From Cladophialophora immunda (taxonomy: Eukaryota; Ascomycota; Eurotiomycetes; Chaetothyriales; Herpotrichiellaceae), in the NCBI RefSeq assembly GCF_000835495.1, contig NW_015622544.1, positions 5,236,855 through 5,300,854 of the forward strand: 64,000 nt of DNA, read 5' to 3'. The position numbers were made by a program, and so were the translations under genes. Position 1 is the first letter of the stretch; every line of letters begins with the position of its first letter. Shown piece after piece: positions 44,417-56,100 of the stretch. The notes beneath the pieces were generated by a model. The model did no database searches. It was not told the origin of the DNA and was given only the letters and a program-made list of their open reading frames with translations.

Positions 44417-46419
44417 CTATCCAGCAGCATAGGTACTCTTGTTCCGCAGCGCCTCGCCATATTTCCAAAGTAGAACTGGTGCTGGAAGACCAAGGCCGAT
44501 GGCAATAAACGCAAGCAGAGAATTTCCCCAATCCAGTCCCAGGGCCTGGTACATGTATGGAGCAAACAGGGGACTGTTATTGGAGCACATAATAGTTAGT
44601 TTCCACGTCCAAACCAATGCCACAAGGTGAATAAGGAATCGCTTACAATCCAAAACCTGCCAGACTCCTCAGCACCACGGCCGAAGCGACAGCTGAGGCC
44701 GCAAAACGTGAGTATGCATCCACAATGTAGGTCTGCGTGCACTGAAAGCCCATGATCGTGCCTGCAGCAAAGATTGCGGCTCCAATATTAGGAACAATCC
44801 AGTGCACACTTGCCCTTGCCCCCCATCCATAGATGAAAAGACCGATCGGCACGAGGACGGCTCCCGGGAGCATAAGAGGGACACGGAACTCGGGTCTTCC
44901 AATGTCGTTGTTTCGTGCTTTGAGTCTGCGATAGATACGGTCGTTGATCGGAGCGCAGATCTGTGTGCCCAAGAAGAACCCAATCCCTAGAGAGATGTAG
45001 TTCAGGCCGCCAACGCCGACCGTTTCGTGGTAAATGTCCTCCCAGACTTGGGGGAAAGTGGATAGGACAAGGTACATAAGACCGTAGAGGTACGCCCTTG
45101 AACTTGTTAGTGGCTGCCAGGACTCGCCGGGATAGTACCTACATATACATGGCCAGAGCCTGAATAATAGGCTGAGTCCCTAGAAGACGAAATGGGCGGA
45201 CAAGGCTCGTGCGGATGACTTTCCCCAGTGTTCTCTCGGGACGATCCCACTCAGTATGGTAGTTTGGATCGCCCGTCTCTTTCCGGAGTCTCTTTGCTTT
45301 GTCATTCAATAACTTGGGCGCGTAGGTTTCTCGCAGATAGATCAAGCCAAGAACTTGAATACCGGCATCCACAATCGAAGTCGCCCAGAAGCACCATCTC
45401 CAAGTGGTCTGTTGAACATCAGCAGGTGCAACGTCATTTCGGTCCAGGTCTACCCTACCTTTAAGGCGATAAATCCACCGGCGACTGGTCCAACCGCGGG
45501 GCCTAGAAGTGGTGCGAGAGAGTAGATACTGATAGACTTGCCACGTTCTTCCGCACGCCAGCAGTCGCTCAGTACTCCACCGCCCAAGGCCAGGGGGGCA
45601 CTACCGCCCAGACCACTCAGAAACCGAAATGCGATGAGTTGGCCTCGAGTTTGCGCAAAGCCGCACCCAATATTCCAGGCGAGAAAGAATAAATTCGAAA
45701 GTTGTAAAACGATAACTCGGCCGTACATTTCAGATAAAGGGCCCAAAAACAATGGTCCGATGGCGTATGCGAGGACGAAAATCGAAAGGGTCAATGACTT
45801 CTCGATATCCTGGCTAATGCCTAGGTCTTCGCCGATCTTGTCAAGAGCCGGTGCCACCATGGACGATGACACGGGTGAAATGAATGTAAACGATGATACG
45901 ATGAGAGTTGCCGCCCATTTCTTCCGGTATGTCCAGTTCTTGGGGTTTTCCGGGTCATCGGACCCCTCCCAGGTAACCTGTCGAAATCACATTTAGCACT
46001 TGCTATGGTTAGAGGTTGAGAAGACAGAAAACCGACACACTTACCAGATGGGGATCCTTCAGTGATCGAGTCGACTTCTCCGATTTCAGTTCTGGCAGAT
46101 TGACTCCTGCTTCGACATCGCGACTGTTCACCACACCAAACCTCACTTCCTCCGTCGACTCTCCAGCAGTGCTGCTTTCGGATATGGCATCCTCCTCAAT
46201 TATGGGACCCTCGTCACCATCGCGCTGACCGAAATAATCCTCATCCGGCGTCGCAGCGACGTGATAATGATGGGCACCATGGTCATCCATGAATTGAGGC
46301 GAAAACAGTTGGTGAGAATCATCCTCGGGAGTCGATCGAGCCCGTCTTAAAGAAGCACGCGAGGATCGTCTGGACCGATGTTCGGGCGCTGTCCGTGTCT
46401 TGTTTAGGCTCGCAGCCAT
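44417..46419 (-). CDS. MFS transporter, DHA1 (multidrug/polyamine) family
   Basis: Five exons (46419-46045, 45977-45459, 45408-45143, 45096-44647, 44573-44417) give 588 aa. A long acidic/Ser-rich cytoplasmic N-terminus (about 125 residues) precedes VTWEGSDDPENPKNWTYRKK, the hallmark entry to helix 1 in fungal DHA1 drug:H+ antiporters. Further marks are PLSEMYGR (motif A-like), YSLAPLLGPAVGPVAGG (the motif C of antiporters) and TTWRWCFW. The C-terminus is KYGEALRNKSTYAAG. Export of drugs, polyamines or other small molecules is typical of this family; the actual substrate cannot be read. It is convergent with the other MFS gene but not closely related to it. Confidence 0.92.
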
Positions 46420-47338
46420 GGCCGGGTCGTCTGCGCTCGTTATCGTCCTGCAGAAAAGCCAGAAACTAAAACGGGATCGCGGCACGGGGTGGACATGTAG
46501 AATGAGGGGGTGGAAAGAAGCCGAGGACTTTTGAATCCTTTTATCCCATCTCGTTCGCCCACAGGGAAGCGGCCTGGAGAAAAGAAGCGGATTTTATGCA
46601 TAATGACCGGTCGATGTGCGCATAGCCGGCCATTGAGAGGACGAAACATTGCGCAAGCCCTGCCCAGTGTGAAAAGAAACAAAAGAACCTGGGAGAAAGT
46701 GTCAGTTGCCGCCACTCCGGTCGAAGGATTGCATCGAACCTTGCACGGAACTCGGCACAGTGAACAATGAGTGCAACGAGCCTATTTCGGCCCGGGGAAA
46801 AGGTCCCCAAACGTCACCCACACCGATGCCAGCTGCGCCCGCCAGGCCCGTTAACGGAGAATTAAGCTTCTGATCGGCAGGATCGTGCAGAGTCTTGATT
46901 TGACCTGTCTCGAAAACGATGAAAAGAGATGATTAACGGCGCAGTTGGTGGGATAAAGTGGCCGAACTCAAAGGTCATTTGCAAAACCCACCGATCACAT
47001 GACCAAGCCTTGCACGTGATCCCCATGGCCGCCTCAATTCTTCAACAGCCACCATGAGAGCCATAGCAATGATTCGATTGATGCGAAATACAGTACGAGA
47101 CCTGCGTACCTGTGAGGGCTCCGGTCCCCAGCAGCGTGGACGACGAACGCCATCGACTGTGCCTGGTACGTGCCTCGAATAATCCACCGCGCGTCAGCAC
47201 ACAAAACCCAAGCCTAATCGGAAAACCAGCCTTCCTCCTCTGACCGTTTCCGGTCCCTCAATCCTGAATCGGGACGAAGAGCTTTAGGGACTGCGTCTCG
47301 TTCTGGCTCAGAGCCGGCCGTGCAGCTTCCTCCTCGCC
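46420..47338. other. Intergenic region
   Basis: About 900 bp holding the promoter of the DHA1 transporter and the 3' flank of the next regulator gene. Open frames on the minus strand (46440-46715) look like 5' leader. No gene supported. Confidence 0.5.
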
Positions 47339-49816
47339 TCAGCCTTGCTCGTGCCTTTCCTCATCCGGCATTTCTTCGTGCCCGCCCAGATCCTCACCGT
47401 GCATCTGCATATCAGAAAGCGTGTCCAACCCCGTTCCCATACTCAACTGCATATCCAGATCCATTGAAAAGTCTTCTTGGACCCCCATTTCGTACCCCAT
47501 GTCTTGCCACCAGTCAGCCGCAGTGTTAGGCACGGTGGCCGAGAGGGAGACTGGTGTAGGACCAAATAAGGGCAAGGAATCAAGACCATCATCGAGGTTG
47601 GGACTCGACGGTGATAGAGGCAATGTCGTCGGTACCGATGTTCCCGCTGGCTGAAGCGGTGCTTGGTGTTGCGCGGGCATCTGAAAGGATGACTGACGAG
47701 ATGGTCGTCGTCGTCGTTGCGAAGAAGAACTTGTCCCCTGCCTGGTTGGCCCTGCCACTCCCGGTTCTCCAAAAAAGCCAACACCGCCGGCAGGAACATG
47801 ATCTGGCACTCCCACAACCAGAGCCGCCAAAAACTCGAGCTTCCTGGTCACAAGGACCTGCAAAAATCGATCCAGAACTCTCTCAGCGTAGACAAACCTC
47901 TTCAGAACTCGTCTGACATTTTCCCACGCTTCAATGTTCAATCTTTGCAGCACCATCGCGAAATGCACGCTAAACCAACGCTCATTGATGATATCCCCTG
48001 GATGCTCGACTGAAGGCGAAGGGATCACGCCTGGCCTTGTGATGTGGTGTGGGGTTTGGACTCGATTTGGGCCGTCAGATTCCTCGACGACAGCGCCAGC
48101 GAAGAAGAGGAAAAGAAGGGCGTCTGTTGGAACTGGGTTAGTTGGCCCTCTTCCACTACGGCTCTTCCCCGCGCCTGACGCTTGTATGCGTCTATACTGG
48201 CTCATGAGCGCCATGAGCAAGTCCAACCTTGTGCGCAGGTGATGGTATGGTATGTATGCCATGCTTGGAGCATTCATGCCGTACCGCATGACAAACTGAA
48301 ACATGTAGCTGGTGGCAAGCACAATGCTAGCGTGGAAAACACGGAGCATCTGTGCCAACAGCGACTGTTCATGGTCCTCCGACTCGAGAAGGTCCATATA
48401 CATGTGGGTCGAGAGACAGCTCAAGGCGTACTGACGTAGCGACAGCCATGTGTATATCAGGTCGGCTCGGTCCAGGCCACCCTCGTCGGAGATGGTTGGA
48501 GAGCCCGACGTGTCTGCAAGTGCGAATGCTAGTTCATTTGCTGCCAACGCTTCGCGATGCCAGTTGATCAATTCCAACAGATTCCGAGTGCCGTCGTTGT
48601 CCTCGCCGTGGTCGGCAAGGAGGAATATGGCATTGTCCGTCTCCTCGTATACATGAGAGTCGAAGCTGAACAAATGATCAAGCGGTCGCAAAGATGGCTC
48701 TTCTGCCCATGGCTTAGGTGCCCATGACTCAATGTCCATCGACGGACGTCTTGGAACGTGGCTTGCTGTGAGCGAGTCGCAGAGTATCAGAAGATATTTC
48801 AGCACCGGGTGCAGCGCTTCGAGACCTCTTTCGAGGCTTTGAAGAAGCCGCATTGAGGCGGCACGGTGGACCTGACAGCTCTCCAGATCGTGGCAGTGGA
48901 AACTGAACGTCGTCATTCCATGGATCAGACTCAATGCTTCTTCAGTGCCAATACCTGGCCGGGCGAGCTGAGCCCGGGTTTCCTCGAGACATTTCCCATA
49001 ATGATGAATGGCCCTGGCCCACAGCATCGGAGTATTGTCTGTCGGAGGAAGATAATTTGTGATGTAGCTGAGGGCGCCCGAGAAAAGGCCGTGCAGCATG
49101 GCCGGATTGTTGATGACCATGGTCCGAATCCAGCCATCGGTGAATTGGACTGCTCTGTGCGAAGGATTGAAGTAGATGTGAGCAGGCCAAAAGTTGGACA
49201 TGTAGCACAGTCGCCAAAACTGCAGGACCGAGTTGAAAAAGGTGTCGGGAGACAACGGTCCGGCTACACTGGGGTCTGAAGCGCCGCTGCTTGGGATCAG
49301 GATCACGGGCGACGCGGCTGTGCTGCTAAGGTGTGCTAAAGAGGCGGCATACTCAGCGGGGAGAAGGTTGGAGGTCGACAGGGGGAGAGTTGAGGATCTT
49401 GGGGACAAGGCTGGGAATTCATGCGTCACTGACTGGCTTCGGGGTTGGTCTGGCTGGCGTCTCTGCGACTGCCTTTGTTGGTATTGGAGGACTCCTCTAG
49501 CCTGCTGCTCTAGGATGTTTTGGATGGATGGAATGGGCTCGGCTGTCGGACTGGGACCGCCTGTCTGGGCCATCGGACTTGCAGGTATTACCGTCGACTC
49601 TGATTGAGCCTGGCTTTCCCGCTCCGACGATTTGGGCCGGTTCGACGGCTTTCTCGATCGCCTGGCAATCTGCATGGCATGGCTTCGCACGGCAAACACC
49701 TCTTCTCGCTGGCGGGACCTAAGATTTGTGGCGTTCTTGTTCACAAATAGGAACGGTCCGGTATATGCTGGCGGGCGTTGATCTGGCTGGCGGTCATCCT
49801 GGTCTTGTTCCGCCAT
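47339..49816 (-). CDS. Fungal-specific transcription factor domain protein (PF11951 type)
   Basis: A single exon of 825 aa. The N-terminus TGPFLFVNKNATNLRSRQRE followed by VRSHAMQIARRSRK is the usual opening of fungal PF11951 (Fungal_trans_2) proteins that lack a Zn2Cys6 cluster. A disordered Gln/Ser/Pro linker follows, and from about residue 190 a helical regulatory domain with FFNSVLQFWRLCYM, GLFSGALSYITNYL and LISRVRRF-like segments. The last 130 residues are Gln/Ser/Pro-rich and end in an acidic Met/Asp-rich tail that could activate transcription. The start at 49816 is chosen because the conserved part begins 14 residues later; the frame continues upstream to 50029 without resemblance. 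Target genes unknown. Confidence 0.75.
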   Translation of the reverse strand: MAEQDQDDRQPDQRPPAYTGPFLFVNKNATNLRSRQREEVFAVRSHAMQIARRSRKPSNRPKSSERESQAQSESTVIPASPMAQTGGPSPTAEPIPSIQNILEQQARGVLQYQQRQSQRRQPDQPRSQSVTHEFPALSPRSSTLPLSTSNLLPAEYAASLAHLSSTAASPVILIPSSGASDPSVAGPLSPDTFFNSVLQFWRLCYMSNFWPAHIYFNPSHRAVQFTDGWIRTMVINNPAMLHGLFSGALSYITNYLPPTDNTPMLWARAIHHYGKCLEETRAQLARPGIGTEEALSLIHGMTTFSFHCHDLESCQVHRAASMRLLQSLERGLEALHPVLKYLLILCDSLTASHVPRRPSMDIESWAPKPWAEEPSLRPLDHLFSFDSHVYEETDNAIFLLADHGEDNDGTRNLLELINWHREALAANELAFALADTSGSPTISDEGGLDRADLIYTWLSLRQYALSCLSTHMYMDLLESEDHEQSLLAQMLRVFHASIVLATSYMFQFVMRYGMNAPSMAYIPYHHLRTRLDLLMALMSQYRRIQASGAGKSRSGRGPTNPVPTDALLFLFFAGAVVEESDGPNRVQTPHHITRPGVIPSPSVEHPGDIINERWFSVHFAMVLQRLNIEAWENVRRVLKRFVYAERVLDRFLQVLVTRKLEFLAALVVGVPDHVPAGGVGFFGEPGVAGPTRQGTSSSSQRRRRPSRQSSFQMPAQHQAPLQPAGTSVPTTLPLSPSSPNLDDGLDSLPLFGPTPVSLSATVPNTAADWWQDMGYEMGVQEDFSMDLDMQLSMGTGLDTLSDMQMHGEDLGGHEEMPDEERHEQG

Positions 49817-51038
49817 CGCGGCCTTGGGCTGATGAAGATTGGAGCGGCGCGCACTGCACCTCAGACTGCAAGTCGTTGCGTGTGGGTCGTCCCTAGACTC
49901 TTCTGCATGGAGTCCAAGATGATGGATTGGTGAGCTTGCCACCCCCCGGGAGTCGTACATTCTGGGAAGGAGGCCGGTTATAAATCCTGTCGCTGGGAGG
50001 GATGCATGTGCTTCATCGGGAAGATGCACTTTGATCCATCCAGCATATGAGTGTAAAGTCTGGGATAAACTGCACCTCGGGAAGCACGATACCGAATTGA
50101 AGAATTTGGAAGAGCAAAAAATGGTCTGTAAGGCCGTGCAGCATGTAAATGTCGCACTGCGCCCAAGGTACGGCCGAATATGCCACTATGCTTTCCCTTC
50201 CAAGAAAGGGACCTTCGTCGAGGCGGCGGGCTTCGCATTTTTTAAGCTGCGAAGAGGCCCAGAGATGCATATTGAGATTACAACTCAGCAGGCCCCCGTA
50301 CCCCATATCGTGGACCACGAGCGTTGGGACAAGGCTGGTTGGACCATAATCCTGTTCGGGTTTGTAGAACCATTCCAGGATGCGCAGACGGGACGACGGA
50401 GCGGGTGATTGGGCACAGGGCGAGCCTTTAGTGCAGCTTCTGTTCTCAGTGGCTCAGCCACCGCAGCCCATTCCCTAAGTCGACAGTCGGAAAGCCCAAG
50501 CCGACGAGCAAGCCCTGCCATGCCCTGCCCGACGATAACCTCGAGGCCCCGGACGCGATGAGTAAGGCACATGTGGGCGAATTGGAGCCCGGACTCTCCC
50601 TGGCCACGCCTTTTCGCCCGAGCAGAACCGCGGCTTTCGTGATCCAATGGTAGGCCGACTGCTTGCATAACATTTGACAAACGAGGCCTTTGATTGCCCA
50701 CCGGCATGCAAGGCCAAAGCATGCAGAGTACGTCAGGCGCAATGACCCAGCGAGTAGCCGTCGCAGATCAGAGCTGGGGGGTTTCCGGGCTGCGGCTCCC
50801 TATTCGAACAGGCTCGACCGCCCCAAGACATGTCAAATGCATCTGGACCCCTCAGGCGATAAGTCAGAACAGGAATCATCTACCGAGTTGGGCTCGTGTC
50901 AAACGGCTGGGCGTGCAATCCATGTTGCCATTCGGTCCGTATCAGAGCGCGGGTGCCTTGGGCTTTTTATTTGGCCCCCAGCGCTGAGGTTGGAATGGGA
51001 CTTTGTCTCTATCATCACTACCTAACCCGGGCTTGATC
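49817..51038. other. Intergenic region
   Basis: About 1.2 kb between the PF11951-type gene and the 3' end of GET3. Overlapping frames at 50285-50742 (minus) and 50031-50408 (plus) are open without motifs. No gene supported. Confidence 0.5.
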
Positions 51039-52171
51039 TCATGATGGCGGTTGATATGGATGAATCAGCATTTCCGAGAAACTGTGTGCGGCTAGGTCAG
51101 TCGTTGGAAATTATGGCATCAAGGTGCGAGAAGCTCACCTCTTCAACTTTTCCACCCCGCGCACCTCATCCGTCAAGAGGGGCATCTTGACAACATTGAA
51201 CTCGTCATACAGCTCTTCGATCTGGTCTAGGTATTTCTTCTGCATCTTTCTCCTAGCGTTACACTGCTTACATTCATTGTCTTTCTCCGGGAACAGCAAT
51301 TGATTGACGACGATGCAATGGGTATCGATGTGGTAGTTTGCCAGCTCTTGAATCATTCTCTCCGTCTCGTACAGTGAGAGGAACTCGGCGATGCAGACGC
51401 AGACGAAGGTAGTCATGTCGGGATTCTTGAATTGGCCGTTGACTTCGGCAATCGTCTCTCGAAGGGACTCAAGCTTCTGCGTCAGTTCCTCCAGTGTTGC
51501 CCCTCCCGGAAGACCTCCTCTTGCTCCGATGACGGATTGCAGCATGGGACCGAACTGGGCAGAGAGCTGAGAGATCTTCGCGAGGGCCTTCTCCAGGACC
51601 GTGGGGAACTGCAAGAAACGCAGAGTGTGGCCGGTGGGAGCAGTGTCGAAGATGATGACTTCGTAGGATAGAGATTTGACCTGCTTGAGCACTTCGGCAA
51701 AGGACATGGCCTCGTCAACGCCAGGAATCTGTCTAGATTAGCGCCTAACTTTGCAACAGAATGAAAAAGAGACTGTACGCTGAAAGCCAGATCTTGCATC
51801 ATATTGCCCATTCCACCCAGTCCTGCCATGGCGTCTTGAGCCTCATCCCCGGCGCCGCTGATAAGGTCATTGATGGAACCATTGGGGTCAATCTCCATGG
51901 CGCTGAGGTTTGTGAAGCCCTCGACCAGTCTTGCATCCTTGCCAAACTTCTGGCTGAAGGCGTCACTCAGGTTGTGAGCGGGGTCAGTGGATATCAAGAG
52001 CACCGATTTCCTGGCTTTGGCCATTTGGATCGCCAGCGAACACGAGGTTGTTGTCTTGCCCACACCACCCTTTCCACCCACGAAAATCCATCGTAGCGAC
52101 TTCTGGTCGATGAGGTTTTGGAGGCTGGGATCGAGGACGTCGTCGTCGGCGCTCACGATCGCAGTCGACAT
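51039..52171 (-). CDS. GET3: GET3 ATPase, tail-anchored protein targeting
   Basis: Exons 52171-51779, 51728-51139 and 51081-51039 give 341 aa, the family length. The deviant P-loop GKGGVGKTT starts near residue 33, switch I is [10 protein letters not shown], switch II is [10 protein letters not shown], and the zinc-binding dimer motif is Cys-X2-Cys in [11 protein letters not shown]. The Met-rich helical insertion with [12 protein letters not shown] forms the groove for membrane anchors. The last exon gives [14 protein letters not shown], the usual C-terminus. Get3 takes tail-anchored proteins from Sgt2/Get4-Get5 and delivers them to Get1/Get2 at the ER. Start is the Met directly before the conserved N-terminus. 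Confidence 0.97.
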
Positions 52172-53102
52172 CTTTCGGCGCGCGAGTTCGATTTGTTCAC
52201 GTTCTCTAGCTTGTTGCGATCCTCCTCTTTCGATCCTAGGGTATGGCCACTGCCTCGCGCAGAAGATCACGTTGCTGTTCTCGAATGTTCCTCGAGAGAC
52301 TTTGAATGCACGGAGTGATAGCACGGCGGGTTCGAAACGTACTATGTATGCGGCTTTCGGAATCTATGTGAAGGAAGAAGGTATTCTATTGTCTATAGGC
52401 AAGAAAAGGACAGCAATCCAGGAAAACGCAGACCTAATGGTGACAGGGTGACCCAGGCAGGTGGAGATGGTGGCCAGAAAATCGCAGGCTGCAAGTCGCA
52501 GGTGCAACAGTTGAGTCCCACGTCATTAATTCCCGTCAAAAATAAATAGCACAGTCTGACGAAGAATGGTATCGGCGATGTTGCCGAGATGGCATCCAAC
52601 CTGTGTCAGACTGGGCCTTTTTTTCTTCTCTTTCCTCCCGATGCCTACTGTCTGGCGATTCAGCCTTGCGCCTTCACTGCCGATTGCCGATGTTTCCTGT
52701 CGCAAGTCTGTGATGGCATTGAAGGGAGAAAGAATAGCTATTTGAATACATGTCATTGAAAGCAGCTTTGCATCGTTCTCTGCCAGCCCCTACCCCCATT
52801 CGAGCCATGGATTTGGCCAATGTGTGACTCCAGCTTAAATGCTATCTGTTGGCGAGAAGCGGTAGATTGCGCCCTTGTGACATGAGAGAAGCCATCTCTA
52901 TCCGACCATGACAGTAGTGTCATCTACATACGTGCCTGCCTGCCTGCCTCCGAGAATCGGACTCGCTTTTGGAAAGGAGAAATGATGGAATAAATAAGGT
53001 TGGTTGTCGGACTCGCTCAGTGAAAAACTCATAAGCGCATAAGATGATAGTAGTGTACAGTGGAAAGTGGTATGAGATGAGGTGCAGCAAAATGCAACTG
53101 CG
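52172..53102. other. Intergenic region
   Basis: About 930 bp between the GET3 start and the 3' end of the PNUTS-like gene. A short GCCT repeat lies near 52936-52950. No gene supported. Confidence 0.5.
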
Positions 53103-56100
53103 TTAGTGTTCGTCTTCGTCGCCGTGACGATATGTGCAAGCATCGCCCTTGAGACATTTGCCTTGCTCCCAGAACGAGCAGGTTTGAGTCTTGTAGAGGT
53201 ATGGTTTGGAGTCGGCCTTCTTCTTCTTGGTTCCGCCTTTTCTGCCATATTCATTGTCATTATCATTGGAGTCGCTTCGGCCGTGTTTGCGTGAGGTGTC
53301 GTCGAAGTCAGCGACGTAGGAGTTAGGGTTGCCGCCCATGCCCGGAGGGAGCGCACTGGCAGATGTAGCCGTTTGAGCACCTTGTTGCATCGAAGCCCAG
53401 AGTGCGCCTAGATTTGGTCCCAGAGCCGCAGCCTGGCTAACGGCTGGGTACTGAGGCTGTTGGCTTTGACCTTGCGATTGGTTGCCAAGGACTGTCTGAA
53501 GGATCGCTTGCAGGTTCACATTTGCACCCGGCGCAGCTTGCGGGGCAGTGTTCGGCTGATTCGGCTGATTCGGCCGACCCAACATGCTGAGAGCACGTTG
53601 AAGCTCTGGAGGAATGGCTCCTGATTGTGGTTGAGATATCTGTGGGGCGGACATGGCTTGAATCTGTGCCGCAAGATCTGTGGCGGGTTGCGTTCGGACT
53701 TGTCGTGCCAGATACTCCTTCTCCCGTCGACGAGTCTTTTCCTCGGGTTCTCCGAAAGGAGTTTCGGGTTCGGCAGGCTCAAAATCTCCTTCGTCCTCGT
53801 TGGTTTCATCGGGCTCCTTTGGTGTCGGCGGACGATCGGCCTTGGAAGTGTAGAGTGCCATGAGTGTGTCTTGCTCGAATTTATTCTGCGCTTCATTGCT
53901 AGGGCTGGCAGGTTTCATAGACCCGCCGAACTTGAGTGAATTGATTTTGTGTGGTGAGTCGTCCCCAAGAGAAGCATCTTCAAGGTAACTAAAGTCCACC
54001 TCGGATGGTGGCGTATATGGCTCCAATTCTTCGAAAGAATCCTCATCTTCTTCGTCGTCGAGATCGTCCATATTCTCCTTATGTTTGAGCGCTTCGCCTT
54101 CACGACCTGTGTCTCGAGCGTCGCGTTTCAGACGGTCGCCCTGGTCAAGCTCTTCATCGGGATCATGGGTGAAGAGGCGAGTCTCGACGAGCTCTGCATC
54201 TGCCTTCCAGGTGACACGAAGTTTCCGACGAGCTTCCTTCCGCAGTCGCTTGGTCTTCTGTTCTTCCGTCTCGTTCAAGATCTCGTCTTCCTTCTTTGCC
54301 TCTTTCTCAGGCTTTTTCTCCATGTCAGCCAGCAAGCCCATGAAGGATGACGCGGTCGCCGCCTTTGTGACAGGACCGGAGCCGCCATTTCGTGGCGGTG
54401 ATTCTTTGCCCGTGTTTGGTTTCTTCACGGGCTGAGCCGGAGCCAGAGAAGGGGATGCCGTTGAGGCAGCCTTCTCTTTAGCAGCCGCAGCGGCTCGTTC
54501 TGCGTTTGAGGTGCCTGGCTTCTTGGGAACCGATGCCAAAGCCGCGAAGATTGAGGTTTTTGGAGGAGCAGCTACGGCCACTTTTGCTTTCGTGGTTGGA
54601 TTGGCTGTCGTTCCTGCTGGGGCAGTAGTCGCCTTCTCTCCAACCTTCGCCGCATGTGCGGCTTCCAACGCCTTTCTACGTTCGGCGTTCTGAAGGGCTA
54701 AGGGTTTTGAGGACTGAGGAATCAATTTTGCGACCTTTTTCAGAACCGGCTGAGCAGACACATCGCCTTCTCGGAGACGCTTGACCCCTGTCGCGCCCTC
54801 TTTTCGAGTCCCATCTGCTGGGCTTCCAACAGACCTAGGTGATGCCGGCTTGTCAGCCTTCTTGTCGTGAGTGTTGGAAGTCTTCTTCGCCGTCGCCGCT
54901 AGGGCATTATCAAGAATAGTCTGTGCCAACGTCTTGACTTCACTTGTGGCTTTCTTTGTCAGACGCTGGAGGATCTTTGACAGCTTCGTCTTTTCTAGCA
55001 TTTCCGTATCAAGCGTGCCAAATTTGACGACAAACTAGTGCAAGAGAGTTAGCAGGGTGCCGTGCAAAGGTGGAGGATCCCTCTTACCTTGAGGATCGAG
55101 CTGACAAGAGCACTATCGTAATCCGCTGCGTTGAATCTGTCGAGCATGAACGAGTACAAGGCTGACATTGTGAACTGATTTTCACCTAGTCTAAAGGGAA
55201 TATTAGTCAATGTTATTGGGTGTGATCGAAGGACAAGTATGCCATGCCATCCCAAGGCCGTACGAAATAGATCACGAAACGAGGCGGTTTGTAGACTATC
55301 TATGGATGTAGAGCTATGGATACAACCATTATGCAAGACTGACAAGCACATCCATGCCCTTGTATTCTGGACCCGCGACGACGAGCCCTGGGTGCAATAA
55401 AGACAGAAGAGGCCGAGAGCCTTGTGTCTATGGAAGAACGAGTCTGGACCACATAGGGCTATCTCATGGGGGAAGTCACGAGGCAAAATTGAACACTGAT
55501 AAGGCAGGGTGATGGGGAAGGCAACATACCTATTGACTATGGCCGGATGGCCATACATCAAGGACCTCATCATGACGGTTTCCATAACTTGGCGATATCG
55601 TGCAACTTCTTCCTTCAACCTGGGAGCGTCGGCAGCCGAAGGAGAATCAGGAAGCTCTGCCTTTCTCAGACTTTCATTCTTCGTCTTCCAAGCGTCTCTC
55701 AAGCCTCGTACGACCTCACCAAAGCCGGCAATGCCACCACGAATCTTTTCGGGGGAAGCCGATCGGTTGCGGGGGGTCCAAACAGCTTGCACTGCATTAT
55801 AAAGGGCTTTCCCCCGTTCATCGGTTGGCATGGATACGCTCAGCAAGGCGGGAGTCACTTCTGGCTCCTCATCCTCGATCTCCAAGTCGTCGTCAGAATC
55901 CGTCTCAGATTCTGAGGAGTGGCCGTCAGGCTTCGCAGATGCATCCTTTCTCGGCCGAACCCTTTTCTTCTTGGGCGCATCTTGGGGTTTCGCAGCTGTC
56001 GCCTTCGCATCTTGTTCGGGCTTTGGCTGGATAGAAACCCCTGCCCATGTTAGCTGACGTTGATCGCCTATCTCGATCTCAGTACCTGGGCGTGGTGTTT

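Noticed and set aside
44417..46419. Tandem duplication origin of the two MFS genes
   Set aside because: Signature sequences, intron positions and termini differ throughout; they belong to different MFS families.
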